A stretch of 64,000 bases of DNA, from assembly GCF_900086985.1 (NCBI RefSeq), contig NZ_LT593974.1, forward strand, positions 2,852,001 to 2,916,000, in the 5' to 3' direction. The DNA comes from Halomonas sp. HL-93 (GTDB lineage Bacteria > Pseudomonadota > Gammaproteobacteria > Pseudomonadales > Halomonadaceae). This document shows, one piece after another, positions 61,191 to 64,000 of the stretch (within the stretch, counting starts at the first letter, position 1; the number at the start of each line of letters is the position of its first letter). Position numbers and translations under genes: made by a program. A model generated the notes under the pieces. That model worked only from the letters and a program-made list of their open reading frames with translations, ran no database searches and had not been told where the DNA came from.

Positions 61191-62378
61191 ATGCTGCGTT
61201 TTTCATCGCCCTACCATCGCGACCTCACTTGGCGCTACTTTGCACTTTTTGTGGCGATTGGCTTAATGGGTGGCTTGCTTGGTCCTGCGCTACCTCATTT
61301 CGCCGCCATGACCGAGTCCAGCATGAGCCAGATTGCCGTGCTGTTTACCGCTCGCGCCCTGGGAAACATGGCCGGAGCCTTGATCACCGGTGTACTCATC
61401 GACCACGCTAGCGGCCATCGTGTGCTATTCGGTATGGCGTTAGTCGGTGTACTAGGGCTGTTACTGACACCTTTTAGCCCATCGCTTGCGCTGTTGACCG
61501 CCATGTTGGGGGTGCTGGGTTTTGCTGAGGTGTCGCTCAACGCGGGGGGCAATACGCTGCTGTTGTGGCTACATAAAGAATCGTCGGGGCCAAACGTTAG
61601 CGCACTGCATTTCTGCTTTGGGGTGGGCAATATGCTTACCCCGTTGGTCATCATGGTCGCACTAGCGATAACGGGACAGTTTCAGTGGGCGTTTTGGGTC
61701 GTCGCGAGCTGTTTATTGATGGTGATTGTCCCTATTACTCGATACGCGAGTCCTGTGAAACCACACGCTCATAATGAACCCGGCACATCGCGCGTCATCA
61801 AACACCGTGACCCGCTGTTGCTGGGGCTACTCATGCTGCTGTTTGCGCTGTATGTGGGTCTCGAAATCACCTTTGCGGGATGGATTACCGCCTACGGCAT
61901 ACTATCGGGGTCACCGACTGCGCAGGCCGCCTTGCTGGCTACGCTATTCTGGCTTGCCCTCTCGGCGGGCCGACTTCTGGCTATTCCCCTATTGCGCTGG
62001 TCTTCGCCCTGGGCGGTTCTGGTCGGCGGTTTACTGTTAGGTATGGCGACCGCCGGCGCTTTGCATGCACTATGGCTACCGCTGGGTGTCGGCGCGCTAT
62101 TGTTCGGCCTAGCCGCTTCAGCGTTTTTCCCCACCTTATTTACGCTGAGCAACCATGTAATGGAGATACGCGGGCGCACTACGGGGGCCATTTTCATGGC
62201 GGCCAGTCTCGGCGCACTGATTATCCCCTCAATCACGGGCCCGCTGCTGGATCGATTTGGCGCACAGGCCTTTCCACCGCTACTAGGCGGGCTTCTTTTA
62301 CTATTGAGTATTGGCCTGTTGGCGTTAGCCCTGCGCTTGCGCTGGCTAGCCTCAAAACCAGTGCTTGCGCTTGAATAG
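61191..62378 (+). CDS. MFS transporter
   Basis: 395 residues with 12 predicted helices. WRYFALFVAIGLMGGLLGPALPHFAAM is TM1, and ARALGNMAGALITGVLIDHASGHRVLFGMAL carries the TM2-TM3 motif. AEVSLNAGGNTLLLWLHKES resembles the sugar-MFS (FucP/MFSD4-like) group. The stop overlaps the CorA gene's 3' end by 27 bp on the other strand. Divergent from the MDR gene. Substrate unknown. Confidence 0.9.
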   Translation: MLRFSSPYHRDLTWRYFALFVAIGLMGGLLGPALPHFAAMTESSMSQIAVLFTARALGNMAGALITGVLIDHASGHRVLFGMALVGVLGLLLTPFSPSLALLTAMLGVLGFAEVSLNAGGNTLLLWLHKESSGPNVSALHFCFGVGNMLTPLVIMVALAITGQFQWAFWVVASCLLMVIVPITRYASPVKPHAHNEPGTSRVIKHRDPLLLGLLMLLFALYVGLEITFAGWITAYGILSGSPTAQAALLATLFWLALSAGRLLAIPLLRWSSPWAVLVGGLLLGMATAGALHALWLPLGVGALLFGLAASAFFPTLFTLSNHVMEIRGRTTGAIFMAASLGALIIPSITGPLLDRFGAQAFPPLLGGLLLLLSIGLLALALRLRWLASKPVLALE

Positions 62379-63320
62379 CCAGATCAGCATGCCGCCGATA
62401 CCCAGCATTACCCCCCAAACAAAGAAATAGCCGTAGCGATAGCCAAGCTCCGGAATATATTCGAAATTCATGCCGTAGACACCGACAATAAACGTGAGCG
62501 GCACAAAGATGGCGGTAATCACCGTGAGCACCCGCATGGTGATATTGAGCTGGTGTGATGAAATTGAAATGTAGCCATTCACCAAGTCGCCGCAAATGTC
62601 ATAGTACATTTGCGTTAGGGTATAAAGCCGCTCAAAGCGTTCTTCTACATCAGTAATCGCGTGTCGGGTTTCGCTCTCTTCGCGGGGTAGATGAGCGTAG
62701 TCGTAGGCGGTTAGCTCTTGGGTGATGCCTTTGTGATAGCTGAAGATTCGGCGCATTTTTACCAACCGCGACCGGTAGGCGATGATTTTACGCATCAGCA
62801 CATCGTTACCGTTGTCGAGCAACTCGTCTTCCAGGTCGCTGAGTTCAACTTCAAATTCCAGCAGGCTGTCGATATAAAACCCGGCCGACAAGTACATCAC
62901 CCTGAGCGCCACATGCTCGGGCGAATGCGCCAGCAGTGCGCGCCCTTGTTCGTTAAACAAGCGCTCAATGCTTAATGCCTCCCCTGGATGCAGGGTCAAC
63001 AGGAAGCGTTCACCGATAAAAAAACACACTTGCTGGGGGACGAAGTTCAACTGGGCATCAAACGACGAGATGCCGCGATAAATGATCAGCGTGTGGTGCT
63101 CGAATTCTTCGATTTTCGGTGGATGGCGCTCTTTGTGAGCATCTTGGATGGCCATTGGATGGCATTCGAAGCCTTCTAAAAGGCGCCGCTCACTGGCTTG
63201 ACTTTCACCTTGCATGTCCACCCAAATATGGCTACCCGGCGTTTGCCGCCATAGCTCGATAAGCGGTTCACCACCTTCGTGTATATCCCCCTCGGGAGTG
63301 GTTAACAGTGTACGAATCAT
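62352..63320 (-). CDS. CorA-family magnesium/divalent cation channel
   Basis: 322 residues from ATG 63320, with AAGGA 5 nt upstream; earlier ATGs at 63335 and 63446 are unlikely. The cytoplasmic part is helical, then two membrane helices at the end: LTVITAIFVPLTFIVGVYGMNFEYIPELG with the GMN selectivity motif, and YGYFFVWGVMLGIGGMLIWLFKRKHW. Inner-membrane pentamer. Overlaps the MFS gene's 3' end by 27 bp. Confidence 0.95.
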   Translation of the reverse strand: MIRTLLTTPEGDIHEGGEPLIELWRQTPGSHIWVDMQGESQASERRLLEGFECHPMAIQDAHKERHPPKIEEFEHHTLIIYRGISSFDAQLNFVPQQVCFFIGERFLLTLHPGEALSIERLFNEQGRALLAHSPEHVALRVMYLSAGFYIDSLLEFEVELSDLEDELLDNGNDVLMRKIIAYRSRLVKMRRIFSYHKGITQELTAYDYAHLPREESETRHAITDVEERFERLYTLTQMYYDICGDLVNGYISISSHQLNITMRVLTVITAIFVPLTFIVGVYGMNFEYIPELGYRYGYFFVWGVMLGIGGMLIWLFKRKHWF

Positions 63321-63345
63321 GTCCGTCCTTGGCATTTGAATAGGG

Positions 63346-64000
63346 TTACGCGGGCGCGTCGGCCATGCAGACCTGTGCTTTGCCATTATGCTTGGCGTTA
63401 TACATCGCCACATCAGCGCGCTTGAGCAGTTCCTGTGCCGTTTCATCTACACCGGGCTTGTAGAGCGCGACACCAATACTGGCGCTAACGTCCACCTCGA
63501 CATCCGCCAGTCGAATGGGCTTTTCTATTGTTTCGACGAGCTGCCGGGCAATCCGTTCGGCCGCCTCGGACGCGACACTTTCCAGCAATACAACAAATTC
63601 ATCCCCTGCCCAGCGAGCCACATAGTCGGTCTCACGCACACCCGCGGTGAGGCGCTTGGCAACCTCACGTAGCAGCCCGTCACCAGCGCTATGGCCGTGG
63701 AGGTCATTAACGGCTTTAAAACCATCCAAATCCATAAACAACACGGCAAGCGCGGTTTGCTGGCGTCGGGTACGCGCCATGGCCTCTGGCAACCGCTCAT
63801 CCAGCGCGCGCCGATTGGGCAGCAGGGTTAAGACATCTTCGCGAGCCTGCTGATCGCGCAAGCGCTCCAATTGAAGGCGTTCGGTGACATCGTGCAGAAA
63901 CAAGCTGCGAAGACTTTTCCCATCAATATCGAGTGCCTTGATGCGTATTTCTACCGGTAATGGGCTTCCGTCACGACAGGCGGCGTAATAGGTAACGGGC
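63346..64000 (-). CDS. PAS-GGDEF diguanylate cyclase, 3' part (5' end beyond window)
   Basis: The frame stays open to the right window edge, so only the C-terminal 218 residues are visible. The PAS end reads YYAACRDGSPLPVEIRI and FLHDVTERLQLERLRDQQAREDVLTLLPNRRALDERL; the GGDEF domain has ALAVLFMDLDGFKAVNDLHGHSAGDGLLREVAKRL and RWAGDEFVVLL. The first Gly of GGDEF is Ala (AGDEF), which still occurs in active enzymes. It makes c-di-GMP, probably in response to the PAS input. Confidence 0.9.
   Translation of the reverse strand, partial: PVTYYAACRDGSPLPVEIRIKALDIDGKSLRSLFLHDVTERLQLERLRDQQAREDVLTLLPNRRALDERLPEAMARTRRQQTALAVLFMDLDGFKAVNDLHGHSAGDGLLREVAKRLTAGVRETDYVARWAGDEFVVLLESVASEAAERIARQLVETIEKPIRLADVEVDVSASIGVALYKPGVDETAQELLKRADVAMYNAKHNGKAQVCMADAPA

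Overview
The window looks like chromosome of a Halomonas-type gammaproteobacterium (Halomonadaceae). This is an inference from moderately high GC, REP-like hairpins, many LysR/AraC regulators paired with oxidoreductases, two chemoreceptors, and the RecCBD and TrpBA sets. No rRNA, tRNA, CRISPR array or recombinase gene was recognised.

Layout. 1-2.4 kb: 5' part of ilvD (minus strand), then two toxin-antitoxin loci bracketed by three copies of a 30-bp repeat; one locus has kept only its antitoxin and a 20-codon toxin remnant. 2.5-12.2 kb: recC-recB-recD with 4-nt overlaps; recB and recD each carry an in-frame hairpin-forming insertion. 12.2-16.3 kb: a lower-GC island, all on the minus strand, holding a Thoeris pair (thsA SIR2-SLOG, thsB TIR-like), a translationally coupled nucleotidyltransferase plus unknown-protein pair, and a small Cys/His protein. 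Each unit is bounded by an imperfect palindrome with AAC...GTT ends that touches or abuts the preceding stop codon, as integron attC sites do. I read it as a three-cassette array without an integrase. This is the most interesting part of the window.

16.4-32 kb: mixed accessory genes: DUF427, YjdM, DUF2235 hydrolase, GNATs, a nucleotidyltransferase, an MFS-dehalogenase operon, LysR, an orphan HigA beside an antitoxin fragment, ABC-F, a DapA-family aldolase, a lipoprotein, AraC-LysE and Fic. A second, decayed copy of the nucleotidyltransferase gene overlaps the 3' end of the DapA-family gene. 32-42 kb: trpBA with a divergent LysR, two further LysR-oxidoreductase pairs, a membrane-anchored PQQ-type sugar dehydrogenase and a periplasmic GDPD. 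43.7-46 kb: a DUF1611-racemase operon probably for D-amino acid metabolism. 47-57.7 kb: two chemoreceptors, one beside a solitary periplasmic binding protein, with alcohol dehydrogenase-AraC, VOC, DUF3820, DUF1499, ribbon-helix-helix and PfpI genes between. 57.9-64 kb: flavin reductase, DUF1289, a proline-racemase-family enzyme with a Cys/Thr active site, a quinone-reductase-like MDR, MFS, CorA and the 3' part of a PAS-GGDEF gene.

How the genes work together. RecBCD gives DNA repair and degradation of foreign DNA. Directly beside it sits a cassette island carrying NAD-depleting abortive defence and a candidate second system. Much of the rest is small-molecule metabolism under dedicated local regulators.
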